From Pedobacter hiemivivus (GTDB taxonomy: Bacteria > Bacteroidota > Bacteroidia > Sphingobacteriales > Sphingobacteriaceae): a stretch of 64,000 nt of DNA. This document shows, one piece after another, positions 9,439 through 19,382 of the stretch. The position numbers and the translations under genes were made by a program. The notes beneath the pieces are model-generated. The model was not told where the DNA came from and searched no databases. It saw only the letters and a list, made by a program, of their open reading frames with translations. Location of the stretch: the NCBI RefSeq assembly GCF_004331685.1, contig NZ_SJSM01000001.1, forward strand, positions 492,994 through 556,993, given 5' to 3'. Positions within the stretch are counted from its first letter, which is position 1; each line of letters begins with the position of its first letter.

Positions 9439-9747
9439 GAGTAACGATAATTTTGATAAAATGAATAAATCTACTATTAGATTATACATTTCATATCTCT
9501 CGCAATATTAGGTATGTGTTCTTAAAAAAACAAGGACTCCATCCTGATTAACCCATTCATAACTTATTCATAATTTTATATTAACATCTTTTTAACAAAA
9601 GAACTCCGTCAATAACTGCGTATAAAAACCGAAAATATTATTAGGCCAATTAATGAGCTTAATGAAATTTTAGTCTAGCCTCAAAAGGAAAAATATCAGG
9701 AGATTCCTGGGGGGATTTCATGTACAATTAGGAACAAACAATGATGG
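9439..9747. other. AT-rich intergenic region between pseudopilin gene and locus A
   Basis: About 310 bases without a credible gene. It must hold the promoter of the minus-strand pseudopilin unit and the far end of the locus A transcript. I found no exact TAnnTTTG box and no tRNA or repeat. The stretch is strongly AT-rich with short A and T runs. Confidence 0.5.
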
Positions 9748-9786
9748 TATTATGGAACCCTGTCCAGAAAGACAGGCTCCATAATA
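9748..9786 (-). terminator. Hairpin at end of locus A transcript
   Basis: The arms TATTATGGA and TCCATAATA pair over 9 bp. After a small internal loop, CCTGTC pairs with GACAGG over 6 bp, with loop CAGAAA. It lies 24 bases beyond the stop codon of the metallophosphoesterase gene on the minus strand, where a terminator is expected. There is no long T run after it, as is common in Bacteroidota. Confidence 0.7.
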
Positions 9787-9809
9787 CAATTTCAATTTAA
9801 GCCAGAATT

Positions 9810-11591
9810 TTAAAAGAAAAATTTACGTATGGCATAAGGGAGGTTGATCAGTGTCTCCTTATTCCCCGTCTTAAAATCGACCTCTTTATTTTGCAGGATC
9901 AGCTTATTGTTACGGTAAACAGCCGGATAAGCCTTTCCATCGTTATAATAATTCCCTGGCACCGGTATATCTCCAGCCTGACCAAACTTAACTGGCTGCT
10001 TAATTTTATCAATGATCCATTCTCCTGTAGAAGGCCTGAATACTGCCATTTCGGCTTTACCATCACCATTATAATCAGCAGGAACTGGTATGTCTCCGGC
10101 AACATGCTGAACCTGTAATGGAATATTTCCAAGGCTAGTCTGCCATAAAGAGTTGTCTCTGCGGAAAAATCCAACATCCAAAATTCCGTCACCATCATAA
10201 TCCGCCGGAACCGGTATGCCCATTTTATGGCCAAATCTGATGCTATCCATGCCATCAAAATACCAGGTCAGATTAGCGGGCCGGTAAACTGCAAAATCAG
10301 CAAAACCGTCTCCGTTATAGTCTCCACATACAGGTATATCACCATTGCGGCCCAGGATTACTGTTTTTCCATCCTGAGTATAAAATTTACCTTCTGAGGG
10401 CCGGAATACAGCAAGCTCGACCTTTCCATCTCCATTATAGTCTGCGGGAACGGCTATATCTCCTGCCTTTCCAAACGCTATGTCTGCATGATTAGCGATC
10501 TTCCAATTCCCCGCCGAGAACGACATCAACTCAGTAGTCTGATCGTTATTATAATCCAGGTACCTTGCCACGTTAGTGTGATGGAATAAGGGTAATGTAA
10601 ACTGACTGTCAGCATCCTTTTCTTCTTCTCCGGTAAACGGAGAAAAAGTACGTACACTGATCAGATCCCTGGATTTTGAAAACTTCATTAGGCGCATCAG
10701 CCCGTGACCTCCATTCGGCCTACTCTGGTAATCAGACAAAAGAGATTTAACGACATTACCTGCATAACCGTCCTGACGATAACCTTCACCATTGTCGCCC
10801 ACATGACCTGAAAGGGTAAGAAATACGTTGGGAAAGCGCTTAAGCCCGTCAAATATCCTTTTTCCCTGCTTGGAAAAGGCTGGAAAGCCCTTCTCATTGG
10901 TACCAACGGTCTTATTGAAATGGATCATCGAGTGGCTCACTAAGATTGCCTTTCTATCGCTATATTTTTCCAACAACTGGCTAGCCCATTTGTTCATTCC
11001 CTCAATGTCTTCATCATAAGAATCATATTCAAGGAAAATGCTGATAAATTTTATACCCCCTGCAATAAAAAGGTCGTAGTGGCTGTCATTATCATCACGA
11101 TAGTGTCCACCATACCATTTTTTATTCTTAAAGTGCTCAATGCCAAAATACTTATTATACTGATCTGTCTTGCCGCTCAGCGGATACTGGCTCTTGGTCT
11201 GGTCATGGTTACCTACCGCCATACCGTAAGGTATCCCCTGTGGATACCCCGATTGTGGTTTTTCCAATACATACATCGATTCGGCTGCATTGACCCATTG
11301 CTCAGGGAACTTCTCACCATCATCGGATATATCACCAAGGTGGATGACATAGGCTATATTCTCCTTAACGGCATTATTTACAATCCACTGGGTTTGCGCC
11401 GTAAACATTTCCTTTTTACCGCCATTCTTTTCAGAGGTATAATATTGAGTATCGGGGAGCACGGCAATGCTAAACTCTCCTGAAATGTCTTCATCTGTTG
11501 TGTTTCCGTTGCCTGCTACTTTAGGACTGCAACCGGAAACCAGTAATAGTGCAATCAATAGCACTGAAAAATTATTTTTTGCTGATATCAT
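9810..11591 (-). CDS. Metallophosphoesterase lipoprotein with VCBS/FG-GAP-like repeats
   Basis: A 593-aa lipoprotein (signal peptide with lipobox SGC, Cys21). Residues about 38-290 are a calcineurin-like phosphoesterase domain with the metal-binding blocks PDTQ (D47), HLGD (D87), GNHD (N128, H129), VSH (H220) and SGHVGD (H263). The C-terminal half has five repeats of about 45 residues of the form GDIPVPADYNGDGKAEMAVF, i.e. Asp-rich FG-GAP/VCBS-like blades that usually bind calcium and form a partial propeller. It is the last gene of locus A, 18 bases after the DUF4998 lipoprotein. The likely role is a surface or periplasmic phosphomonoesterase or phosphodiesterase acting on the ligand taken up by this SusCD pair. 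The substrate is not visible. Confidence 0.88.
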   Translation of the reverse strand: MISAKNNFSVLLIALLLVSGCSPKVAGNGNTTDEDISGEFSIAVLPDTQYYTSEKNGGKKEMFTAQTQWIVNNAVKENIAYVIHLGDISDDGEKFPEQWVNAAESMYVLEKPQSGYPQGIPYGMAVGNHDQTKSQYPLSGKTDQYNKYFGIEHFKNKKWYGGHYRDDNDSHYDLFIAGGIKFISIFLEYDSYDEDIEGMNKWASQLLEKYSDRKAILVSHSMIHFNKTVGTNEKGFPAFSKQGKRIFDGLKRFPNVFLTLSGHVGDNGEGYRQDGYAGNVVKSLLSDYQSRPNGGHGLMRLMKFSKSRDLISVRTFSPFTGEEEKDADSQFTLPLFHHTNVARYLDYNNDQTTELMSFSAGNWKIANHADIAFGKAGDIAVPADYNGDGKVELAVFRPSEGKFYTQDGKTVILGRNGDIPVCGDYNGDGFADFAVYRPANLTWYFDGMDSIRFGHKMGIPVPADYDGDGILDVGFFRRDNSLWQTSLGNIPLQVQHVAGDIPVPADYNGDGKAEMAVFRPSTGEWIIDKIKQPVKFGQAGDIPVPGNYYNDGKAYPAVYRNNKLILQNKEVDFKTGNKETLINLPYAIRKFFF

Positions 11592-11609
11592 GATATTTAT
11601 AAGATTATT

Positions 11610-12764
11610 TTATGGGGCTTCATAACCGTATACGGTAAACTCAGCTAAACTGGTATGTACGGCGGGGCCTGCAGTGGCATAGATTCTGAAAAAGCGCATT
11701 TTCGCAGTGTTTTTTGGAGCAAAACTTTGCGCTTCATCTTTTTGTATCAGTGTAAACGTATCGTAATCTGTCCAGGTTGTTCCGTTCATACTTCCCTGGA
11801 TAATAAATGTGGTAAAACTATTTGTAACTCCTGTTGCGCCTGCCCTGCAAATCAGCTCAACCCTGGTTATGTTATAAGTTTTCTGAAGGTCGACTGCCAA
11901 CCAATGTGGGAATACCGGAACTGGTGCGGGAGTATGATGGGTATGCCAGAAAGTATTCAGGTCATCATCAAAAGCAAATTTGGCAGGACCTCCGCCATTG
12001 GCAAGCTGAGAGGTAGCAGCAAAAGAGTCAGCTGTAGCCACAAGGCCTGATTTCGGTATTTTTGAAGATACAATCAGCGAAGTATATCCTGTATAAAAAG
12101 GATCTATGCTTGCACCTGGACGATACTCCGTTCTGTATCTGTAGGTGCTGCCTGGTTTATAGTCTGAAATTGCAGAGCTGACTTCATCCACACCAAAACG
12201 CTTTACGGTAACTACATTCGCAGTATTGATATATTCTACTTCCGTTACATAGGCCCCGCCGGTTTTATTGGCATTGCTCCAGGTTATCAGTAGATTTGTT
12301 CCCATATTTTCACTCTGAACTACCGGACGCGTGACCAATAATGATTGATACTTAGGACCATAAGTTTCACCCAGTAATTCTACGTCAACAGATTTATTTC
12401 CCTTATCATCAAAAGTACGTGCAATAAAAGTATAGGGCCTTTCCTCCAAATGATCAATGATCACACTAATGGTGTCGCCACTGGCTGGAATTGGTACACT
12501 AACAGAATCTGCATAATTGTTCCAGTATATCCTTGCCAGTTTCACATTGGCATCCGCGCCGCGGAGCCAGGAGATTCTGATTCTTTCGCGGCCCGACTGG
12601 ACAACAGGCTTAGTTACCCTGCCTGCATAGGTTAGCCCTCCCGGAACAATAAATTCTTTGTAACTGCTATCCATTTTCGTACAGGCAGCAACTGCGCATA
12701 TGGTTATGGCAAGCAGCACGATTTGATGATGTTTTATTTTCATACGATTAATTTTCATATTCAT
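11610..12764 (-). CDS. DUF4998 / discoidin-domain surface lipoprotein
   Basis: About 384 aa. The frame opens at TTG 12773; ATGs at 12764, 12758 and 12743 are candidates, and any of them gives a lipoprotein signal ending VAACTK. After the lipobox, YAGRVTKPVVQSGRERIRIS marks a DUF4998 domain, which fibronectin-like repeats follow. The C-terminal 150 residues form an F5/8 type C (discoidin) carbohydrate-binding domain (AFDDDLNTFWHT, PHWLAVDLQKTYNITRVEL, ending in the EFTVYGYE strand). It is separated by only a few bases from the DUF5000 gene upstream, so it belongs to locus A. The expected role is glycan binding at the cell surface beside SusD. Confidence 0.85.
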   Translation of the reverse strand: MNMKINRMKIKHHQIVLLAITICAVAACTKMDSSYKEFIVPGGLTYAGRVTKPVVQSGRERIRISWLRGADANVKLARIYWNNYADSVSVPIPASGDTISVIIDHLEERPYTFIARTFDDKGNKSVDVELLGETYGPKYQSLLVTRPVVQSENMGTNLLITWSNANKTGGAYVTEVEYINTANVVTVKRFGVDEVSSAISDYKPGSTYRYRTEYRPGASIDPFYTGYTSLIVSSKIPKSGLVATADSFAATSQLANGGGPAKFAFDDDLNTFWHTHHTPAPVPVFPHWLAVDLQKTYNITRVELICRAGATGVTNSFTTFIIQGSMNGTTWTDYDTFTLIQKDEAQSFAPKNTAKMRFFRIYATAGPAVHTSLAEFTVYGYEAP

Positions 12765-12773
12765 GATATACAA

Positions 12774-13967
12774 TTAGGGCTGTACTTCCCCGAATAAAGT
12801 GAGCTCAGCTATAACTATTTGCCCCGTACTGCTATAGGTTTCCACAGTTTTCCAGCGCAGGTAACGCACAGCTGGTGGTGTTTCCTCAAAAAGAAAATCC
12901 TCTCCGAGAAAATTGCCATAATTTTTATCTTCTGCAGTAGTCTGGCCCATTGGTAATCCTGATGGCTTGTACGATTCGAATGCCCCCAACAATACCCATC
13001 CGTTAAAAGAGCCATCAGGATTAGGCGCATTAGAGCCCCACAGTTCGAACTTTTTAACTGCCGATGCAATGTATAAATGCGACGTAGGTGCCTGATGTTC
13101 CTTAAATCTGCTCAACAGGATTTTCTTTCCGAGATCTATACTAAACCAGGAAGGTATGGTAGAACCATTGGGCGTTGCGAAAGTATCCCCCGTAAGTATC
13201 CCCCATTTTCCATCCCATATTTTTGAAACGCTATAGCCCGAGTTTACTGGCCTCCAGGAATCAAGTGGCATTTGCATGGAAACCCAACTCAATTTTGATA
13301 TCTGTGTTTCAAATTTTGGTGTCAGGAGTTTAACCAGGGTATCTGATTTATTGCTCCAGCGATCCCTTATGTATACCGCAAATTTTTTCTCCTGGCTTTT
13401 TAAGCCCCTTGCAGAAAATTTACCCTTTACTGCTGCTGAATAATAAGAGGTTACTGGTGCCCAGGTATTCTTGCCAGTAGTATCCATCATTACCTCTATG
13501 GCAAGATCTGCTTTAGTTGCATTGTCAAAAGTTACCGTTACTCCGCCAAAAGTAGATTCGACATCAACTGTTGAAAACACCGATCTGACAGGAGGTGTTT
13601 GAGGGCTGACATTGACGATTACAGGAGCAGATTCCTTTTCGTTCTTGCCTACACTATAGATCTTTACTTCGTAACTTTTGGTATCCCCAAAACCTACCAG
13701 CGCCAATGTATCTGCATACCTGGATGTTTTGGCTTCTCTGAATACACCCGGCTGTATTTCATAAATGGCTTTTACATAGGCCAGGTTCTGATCTACGGGA
13801 ATCTTGTAAGAAAGCTTAGCAGCTCCCGGCAGTTCTTTAATTTTCACATTGCTGATCGGTGCTGGTGCCGGTGCGTTGGCATCTATATGGTCCAGTCTTT
13901 CTTCTTTTGTACAGCTGTACAAGAGTGTAGCTATAATTATCGAAATTATAAAATATAGGTTTTTCAT
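12774..13967 (-). CDS. DUF4959/DUF5000-type surface lipoprotein
   Basis: A 397-aa lipoprotein (MKNLYFIISIIIATLLYSC, lipobox LYSC). The order fits the common Bacteroidota layout: an N-terminal DUF4959 domain (about 20-120, GAAKLSYKIPVDQNLAYVKA), a middle domain (about 125-225, FGGVTVTFDNATKADLAIEV), and a C-terminal DUF5000 discoidin-like domain (about 240-395; WDGKWG, WFSIDLGKKILLSRFK, IAELTLFGEV). Such proteins sit directly after SusC-SusD in many utilisation loci and act as extra surface glycan-binding proteins. Here it lies 49 bases after susD and just ahead of the DUF4998 gene. Binding, not catalysis, is the likely role. Confidence 0.87.
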   Translation of the reverse strand: MKNLYFIISIIIATLLYSCTKEERLDHIDANAPAPAPISNVKIKELPGAAKLSYKIPVDQNLAYVKAIYEIQPGVFREAKTSRYADTLALVGFGDTKSYEVKIYSVGKNEKESAPVIVNVSPQTPPVRSVFSTVDVESTFGGVTVTFDNATKADLAIEVMMDTTGKNTWAPVTSYYSAAVKGKFSARGLKSQEKKFAVYIRDRWSNKSDTLVKLLTPKFETQISKLSWVSMQMPLDSWRPVNSGYSVSKIWDGKWGILTGDTFATPNGSTIPSWFSIDLGKKILLSRFKEHQAPTSHLYIASAVKKFELWGSNAPNPDGSFNGWVLLGAFESYKPSGLPMGQTTAEDKNYGNFLGEDFLFEETPPAVRYLRWKTVETYSSTGQIVIAELTLFGEVQP

Positions 13968-14016
13968 CCGTATTTATCTGTTTTTAAATGGTGTTAAAAC
14001 GATCATTTATGAAGCG

Positions 14017-15936
14017 TTACCAGCCCAGGTTCTGAACAAGATTCCTATTCGCTGTGATATTTGCTTCGCTGATTGGCCAGAAATAATCCTTCGAAGCAAA
14101 GGTTTGGTTGAACAGACTTACCGGTCTGTAATATCCGACCGCAGCTTCCTGCCCCATATCCCAGGATGTGATCGATGTGTTCAACTCCTTGGCTGCTTCT
14201 TTCCAGCGTCTTAAGTCCCACAAACGCTGTGATTCAAAAGCCAACTCAATAAGTCTTTCTTTATGAATGATCTCACGCATACCCGAAGTGCTGCTGAACT
14301 TTTCAGGATTGGTGGAAAAATTGGTCCAAGATGACTGTACGCTGTTCAGACCTGCCCTTTCCCTTACCAGATTGATGTATTTAAAAGTCTCTTCACTGGG
14401 TGTTGCCTCCGATTCATTTTGAGCTTCGGCATACAGCAGATAAAGATCTGATAAACGGATAATAGGCCAAGGAAATGGATTTGTAGAACAGGTAGTACCG
14501 ACAATCACATTTTGGTAATGCACATATTTTTTTATGTAATATCCGGTCACCGTACTAAAATTAGCCTTTCCAGCTCCGTTGCGTTGTTTAAACTTGGCCT
14601 GGAGATAAAATAATTCCTGACTGTCGTCATACTTACCCTGTCCGTACCAAATCCCCCCATCAAAACCAAGATCCGCATAAAATCTTGGCTCCCTGTCAAA
14701 ATTAAGCTGGGCAGTTTCATAGTCCTTTCTAATAGATAATTTTTCATTTTCCTGAGCTGTACGCAGACTATACCTGTTATTATAGTTCCATGTCTTATCT
14801 TCGGTAATGGGAACGCCATTCCTGGAATAGAACATCTCAGCGATCTTTAAAGGAGGAGACAATTCGCCCCTGATACTGGAAATATCGAGCATGGTTGGAT
14901 CCCACCAGGTGGCTGCCAACGTTTGCAAGGTAGTTACCGCAGGCAGGGTTTGCGTATTGGCCCAGATAATCTCACTATTCCATTTTTCGGCAAAACTATT
15001 CCTGATACTCATCTGCGTTTTGGTTGTGGGCGTGATGTTGTATTGCTGAAAATCAGGATTAAAAGTATATAGCTTCATCCCTACAGAATGACACAGATCA
15101 ATTGCCTTTTTACAGGCCACAGCCGCAGAATCCCACTTTACTTTTGAATATACAGGATTAAAAAGGGCTGTTCCGTCTGCATTTTTAAGTCTGGCCTGTT
15201 CTGCATTTCCGTTAAAGAGGGGACTTGCTGCAGTAACCAGTACCTTAGCTTTCAACGCTAGCGCAATGGGCTGCGTAATGCGCCCCGCCTCTGTTGTGGG
15301 GTTAACCACGGTAAGGGGAAGTGATTCCACAGCTTCGTCTATCTGGCTGGTGATATAACTAAAGCATGAATCTACCGGATCACGCTTTACCCGCATCATA
15401 TCTGGATCAGCGTCAATTGATAAATTATTTTTGATGATCGGCACGGGACCATACATCCTTACCAAATAAAAATGGTAGTATGCTTTTAGGAACTTTACCT
15501 CTGAGATCCATCGTCTCCTTTCTTCTTCATCCAGATCAGGCACTTTTCCTACGTTTTCTAAAAAGATATTACAATCTCTAAGCGCCCTGTACAAATTAGT
15601 CCACCTGTCACCATATGGCGAACTCACTTTCTGAAAGCCCCTGGCTATTTGAAAATAAGCACCTTTAAGCGGCTGATCCCATATCTCATCACCGGCAAGG
15701 ATACCAGGATCATCTGTAAGATCGCCTTCTTTAGGCATGTATGAATAACAGGTGAACAGGAATTTTTGGGCTTGAGTACGCATGGTAAAAGCACTTTCTA
15801 TCGTTGGCACGTTATCGGGCACAACATCCAGGTATTTTTTACAAGAGCACATTGTAGATAATACAAGCAGCACAAATGCCACCTTAATTATATTTTTTTT
15901 CATCATATTCATCGACTTTGTTTGTATTACAATCAT
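14017..15936 (-). CDS. SusD/RagB-family outer-membrane lipoprotein, locus A
   Basis: A 639-aa SusD homologue. The lipobox lies in STMCSCKKYLDVVPDN, the common Cys-Lys-Lys-Tyr-Leu start of mature SusD proteins. TPR-like helices follow (AKFLKAYYHFYLVRMYGPVP type; RDCNIFLENVGKVPD) and the C-terminal SusD motif IIHKERLIELAFESQRLWDL ends with NRNLVQNLGW. It caps the SusC barrel and binds the substrate. ATG 15936 has AAGGA six bases upstream and lies 6 bases after the susC stop; ATG 15912 is an alternative. It is somewhat longer than many SusD proteins (about 500-600 aa). The operon partner is the SusC directly upstream. Confidence 0.95.
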   Translation of the reverse strand: MIVIQTKSMNMMKKNIIKVAFVLLVLSTMCSCKKYLDVVPDNVPTIESAFTMRTQAQKFLFTCYSYMPKEGDLTDDPGILAGDEIWDQPLKGAYFQIARGFQKVSSPYGDRWTNLYRALRDCNIFLENVGKVPDLDEEERRRWISEVKFLKAYYHFYLVRMYGPVPIIKNNLSIDADPDMMRVKRDPVDSCFSYITSQIDEAVESLPLTVVNPTTEAGRITQPIALALKAKVLVTAASPLFNGNAEQARLKNADGTALFNPVYSKVKWDSAAVACKKAIDLCHSVGMKLYTFNPDFQQYNITPTTKTQMSIRNSFAEKWNSEIIWANTQTLPAVTTLQTLAATWWDPTMLDISSIRGELSPPLKIAEMFYSRNGVPITEDKTWNYNNRYSLRTAQENEKLSIRKDYETAQLNFDREPRFYADLGFDGGIWYGQGKYDDSQELFYLQAKFKQRNGAGKANFSTVTGYYIKKYVHYQNVIVGTTCSTNPFPWPIIRLSDLYLLYAEAQNESEATPSEETFKYINLVRERAGLNSVQSSWTNFSTNPEKFSSTSGMREIIHKERLIELAFESQRLWDLRRWKEAAKELNTSITSWDMGQEAAVGYYRPVSLFNQTFASKDYFWPISEANITANRNLVQNLGW

Positions 15937-15942
15937 GATTCC

Positions 15943-18900
15943 TTAGTTAAATGTCACGTTAATACCCACATTAAATACTTTTTGCAGTGGGTAGCCCAGG
16001 CCATTCCCTCCCATTTCCACATCCCATAAATCAAACTTGCTAAAATTGAAAAGATTAGTCCCACTGGCATAAACCCGAAATGAACTGGTGCCCATTTTTT
16101 TCTGCCAGCTTTTTGGAAGTGTATAACCAAGTTCAACTGTTTTAAGACGTAAAAATGCCCCATCACGCATGAACCAGGTACTGGTTTGCGAATTATTTTC
16201 ATTGATTTCAGGACTTAATCTTGGCCATAACGCATATACATCTCGGTTGTCTTCCGACCAGTGGCTGTCGGCATATGCTTTCAGTAATTGATTATTTAAT
16301 ATTTTACCATCAAGTACTTTATCCGCAATTTCTGCGTCTGTTCTGTAAGAAGCAAAGGGTGAGGTAGCTTTAGCATCTATCCAGAAAGACTCATTGGCAA
16401 GTCCCTGGAAGAATCCACTAAAGTCAAAATTTTTGATGCCCATTGAAAATCCAAAACCATAAATGATCTGAGGAACGGTTGGATTACCGATCGGCACTTT
16501 GTCGGCCTCTGTAATCTGTCCGTCGCGATTTACATCAGTATACTTGATGTCACCTCCCCCATACTCACCAAAATTTTGTTTAGGTGAGTTTAAAGCTTCT
16601 TCATCATCAACAAATAACCGCTCGGCAATATATCCATAGGATTGATTTATGGGATTACCTACTTTGTAACGGTACGCTTCATTATACTGAGGTTCTTCGT
16701 ATACTTCAAATTTATTTGCTGCATAAGTAAAGTTTCCTCTTGCCGAGAACCACATATTGTTGTTCAGCGTTTCAGAATAATCTATAGAGATGTCCGTTCC
16801 TTTCCCAGATGCTTTCCCCACATTGGCCCGTACCGGAGAGGTCAAGCCCAGGGTATTAGGTACAGAACGGGTCATCAGGATATTGTCCCTTGATTCATTA
16901 TAATATTCTGCCTGGAAATTTATTTTATTAAAGAGTCCTATTTCCAGCGCAAAATTCTTTTTTGTGGCAACTTCCCAGCTAATATCCGGGTTAGCATACC
17001 TGGATACTGACACCCCCTTCAGGGTAAACATTTCACCTTGTCCATTGCCAAATGTTGCCGACCTTGGGACCGAATTCATATCAACATTGGAAAGATAAAA
17101 AAACCGATCGCTCTTGTCACCAATGGCATCATTACCGATAAGGCCATAGGTAGCACGCAATTTTAAATTACTGACTATTGGCTTAATCCTGGAAAAAAAC
17201 TTTTCATTGGAAATATTCCATGCGACACCTGCGGCAGGGAAAAAGCCAAAACGCTTGGATTCATCAAAACGTTCCGATCCGTTATAACCAAAGTTAAACT
17301 CTGCGAAATAGCGGTTATCATAAGAATAAGTTGCTCTCCCTGATACACCAAGGTTTCTAAAAGGAAGGGATTCCTGAAGATCACCTGCGTTTGCTTCAAT
17401 ATTTTCCATCATCCTGTAAACCAGCAAACCATTTACACCGTGCTTGTTAAAAGTTTGATTATAGTTGAGCATCGATTCCAGGTAAAAAGAGGATTGAACT
17501 ATTTTTTGCCCTTCAGTATAGCCCAGATATTCTGTAGCGGTTGACTCATTCAGGTTGGTAATGGTGTATTTATCATTCAGTTGATCATATCCCCCCAAAG
17601 TATAGAAGTATGGGGTATAAGCTCTGTTCACGTCAAAATATGATGTTCTGTTCGCATTTAACATCGTGCGGAATGAAAGTCCCTTTATGATACTTGACAG
17701 CTCTTGCTTTACTTCAAACTGCGCCAGCATAAGTGATCTTGAGTAATCTTTGTATCCTTTTGTCATATCGGCATAAGGGTTAAGGTAATTTCCCCCACCA
17801 TAGTTTCCATACATAATGTGGTTTACAAACTGATGCTGTTCATCAGTCGGGAAATACGCAGGAAACAACGAAGGATTAGACCTCATTACCTTTCTATACA
17901 TACCCGAACCACCGTCTATCGGCCCACTGTAGTCATCAAAGTTTCCACTCAGCCGAACAATCATTTCGGTAGATTTCGTTACATCAACAGTAACATTTGA
18001 ACGAAGGGTATAACTTTTCAGGTTGATATTGTTGTTATAATTGTTGCGCTGATCAACATTTAGCATACCATTATCCTTATTGTAGGCACCGGAAACAAAG
18101 TACCTGGCAATTCCACCGCCACCACTGATATTCAGGTTGGCGCGCTGGGTAATGGCATTGTCCTTAAACAACATTTCTTTCCAATTATTAGCAGGATAAA
18201 TGATGGAATTTTTACCGGCCTGAGTATTGACAATCTTTTCCTCCGAATAGAGCAGTGTGCCCAATGGGTCCCTTGTTAAGATGGCTTCATTGGAAAGTCT
18301 CATATAGGTAATTGGATCAGCTAGTTCCAGATCCTTAGTTGCGCTGGATACAGAATTCTCCAAACGGAAGGATAGTTTTGCTTTTCCAACAGCACCTTGC
18401 TTTGTAGTAACCAATATGATACCATTTGCCCCTCTTGCACCATATACAGCTGTCGAGGTCGCATCCTTTAGTATGGAGAAGCTGGCAATATCATCCGGCT
18501 GAAGCCGGGCAAGATCTGTTGTTGTCAGTTCCATACCATCAATCAAAATTAATGGAGAGGTATTGCTTCCGAAGGTTGTAATCCCCCGTACAAAAAAATC
18601 TGCATTGTCTTGTCCCGGTTCTCCGCTACGCTGATAAGCGATGATACCAGCCGCACGTCCAGCCAGTGCGGTAGTCAGGTTGCTGGAAGGAACTTTCAGA
18701 TCCTTTACGTTGATTGAAGTTACCGAACCTACCATATCCGTTTTTTTCTGGGTTCCGAAGGCTACTACCACTACTTCGTTTAGATTTCCTGAGGCGGATT
18801 CGAGTGTAACATTGATCAGTTGCAGCCCAGAGGCAACGATTTCCTTTGTGATGTAGCCAACCATGGAATACTGGATGATGGCTTTATCATTAGGTACTGA

Positions 18901-19380
18901 GATCAGGTATCTGCCATCTGTATCGGTAATGGTTCCAATAGATGTACCTTTAATCCTCACGGACACGCCCGGAACACCTCCCATGGAATCACGAACGACT
19001 CCCCATACCTCTTTAAGTAGCGCCTTGGTTACCGGTAAGTTCCGTGATGGTGAAACAGGCATAGTACTTACTGAAATTGTTTTTTCCTGGACGGAAAAAA
19101 TCAGCCTATATTCTTTTTCGATAATTTTGAGGGCATCCAGCAAGCCCATATTATTGAAGCTGATCTTATTTAGTCGCACAGCCTCCAACTTTTCACTGGA
19201 ATAGGAAAAGGAGTAACCGGTAGATTGTTTCTCCAGCTCCTTAATCAGCTGCAATGCATTTCCATTCGAGATGCTAATTGAAACGGACTGGTTAGATCCA
19301 AGTTGCTGCGCATAGGTGCCACCATGATAAAACACGGTGAACAGCAGGACCAGAAATAATTTGGTAAAATTATAATTCAT
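15943..19380 (-). CDS. SusC/RagA TonB-linked receptor with STN domain, locus A
   Basis: An 1145-aa outer-membrane receptor. Signal peptide (...GGTYAQQ), then an STN domain at about 30-110 (ALQLIKELEKQSTGYSFSYS) that contacts FecR in trans-envelope signalling. A CarboxypepD-regulatory domain follows at about 125-205 (WGVVRDSMGGVPGVSVRIKG), then a plug with the SusC-type signature (FFVRGITTFG, LILIDGME, LKDATSTAVYGARGANGIIL), then a 22-strand-type barrel ending in VGINVTFN. It imports a ligand passed on by SusD, with energy from TonB. Its ATG follows the fecR stop by two bases, and susD follows 6 bases later. The STN domain makes it the sensor for the sigma/FecR pair upstream. Confidence 0.95.
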   Translation of the reverse strand: MNYNFTKLFLVLLFTVFYHGGTYAQQLGSNQSVSISISNGNALQLIKELEKQSTGYSFSYSSEKLEAVRLNKISFNNMGLLDALKIIEKEYRLIFSVQEKTISVSTMPVSPSRNLPVTKALLKEVWGVVRDSMGGVPGVSVRIKGTSIGTITDTDGRYLISVPNDKAIIQYSMVGYITKEIVASGLQLINVTLESASGNLNEVVVVAFGTQKKTDMVGSVTSINVKDLKVPSSNLTTALAGRAAGIIAYQRSGEPGQDNADFFVRGITTFGSNTSPLILIDGMELTTTDLARLQPDDIASFSILKDATSTAVYGARGANGIILVTTKQGAVGKAKLSFRLENSVSSATKDLELADPITYMRLSNEAILTRDPLGTLLYSEEKIVNTQAGKNSIIYPANNWKEMLFKDNAITQRANLNISGGGGIARYFVSGAYNKDNGMLNVDQRNNYNNNINLKSYTLRSNVTVDVTKSTEMIVRLSGNFDDYSGPIDGGSGMYRKVMRSNPSLFPAYFPTDEQHQFVNHIMYGNYGGGNYLNPYADMTKGYKDYSRSLMLAQFEVKQELSSIIKGLSFRTMLNANRTSYFDVNRAYTPYFYTLGGYDQLNDKYTITNLNESTATEYLGYTEGQKIVQSSFYLESMLNYNQTFNKHGVNGLLVYRMMENIEANAGDLQESLPFRNLGVSGRATYSYDNRYFAEFNFGYNGSERFDESKRFGFFPAAGVAWNISNEKFFSRIKPIVSNLKLRATYGLIGNDAIGDKSDRFFYLSNVDMNSVPRSATFGNGQGEMFTLKGVSVSRYANPDISWEVATKKNFALEIGLFNKINFQAEYYNESRDNILMTRSVPNTLGLTSPVRANVGKASGKGTDISIDYSETLNNNMWFSARGNFTYAANKFEVYEEPQYNEAYRYKVGNPINQSYGYIAERLFVDDEEALNSPKQNFGEYGGGDIKYTDVNRDGQITEADKVPIGNPTVPQIIYGFGFSMGIKNFDFSGFFQGLANESFWIDAKATSPFASYRTDAEIADKVLDGKILNNQLLKAYADSHWSEDNRDVYALWPRLSPEINENNSQTSTWFMRDGAFLRLKTVELGYTLPKSWQKKMGTSSFRVYASGTNLFNFSKFDLWDVEMGGNGLGYPLQKVFNVGINVTFN

Positions 19381-19382
19381 TA

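Noticed and set aside
11079..11483. 134-aa plus-strand ORF with hydrophobic residues
   Set aside because: It lies wholly antisense to the metallophosphoesterase domain, whose metal motifs are clear; no start signal or likeness.
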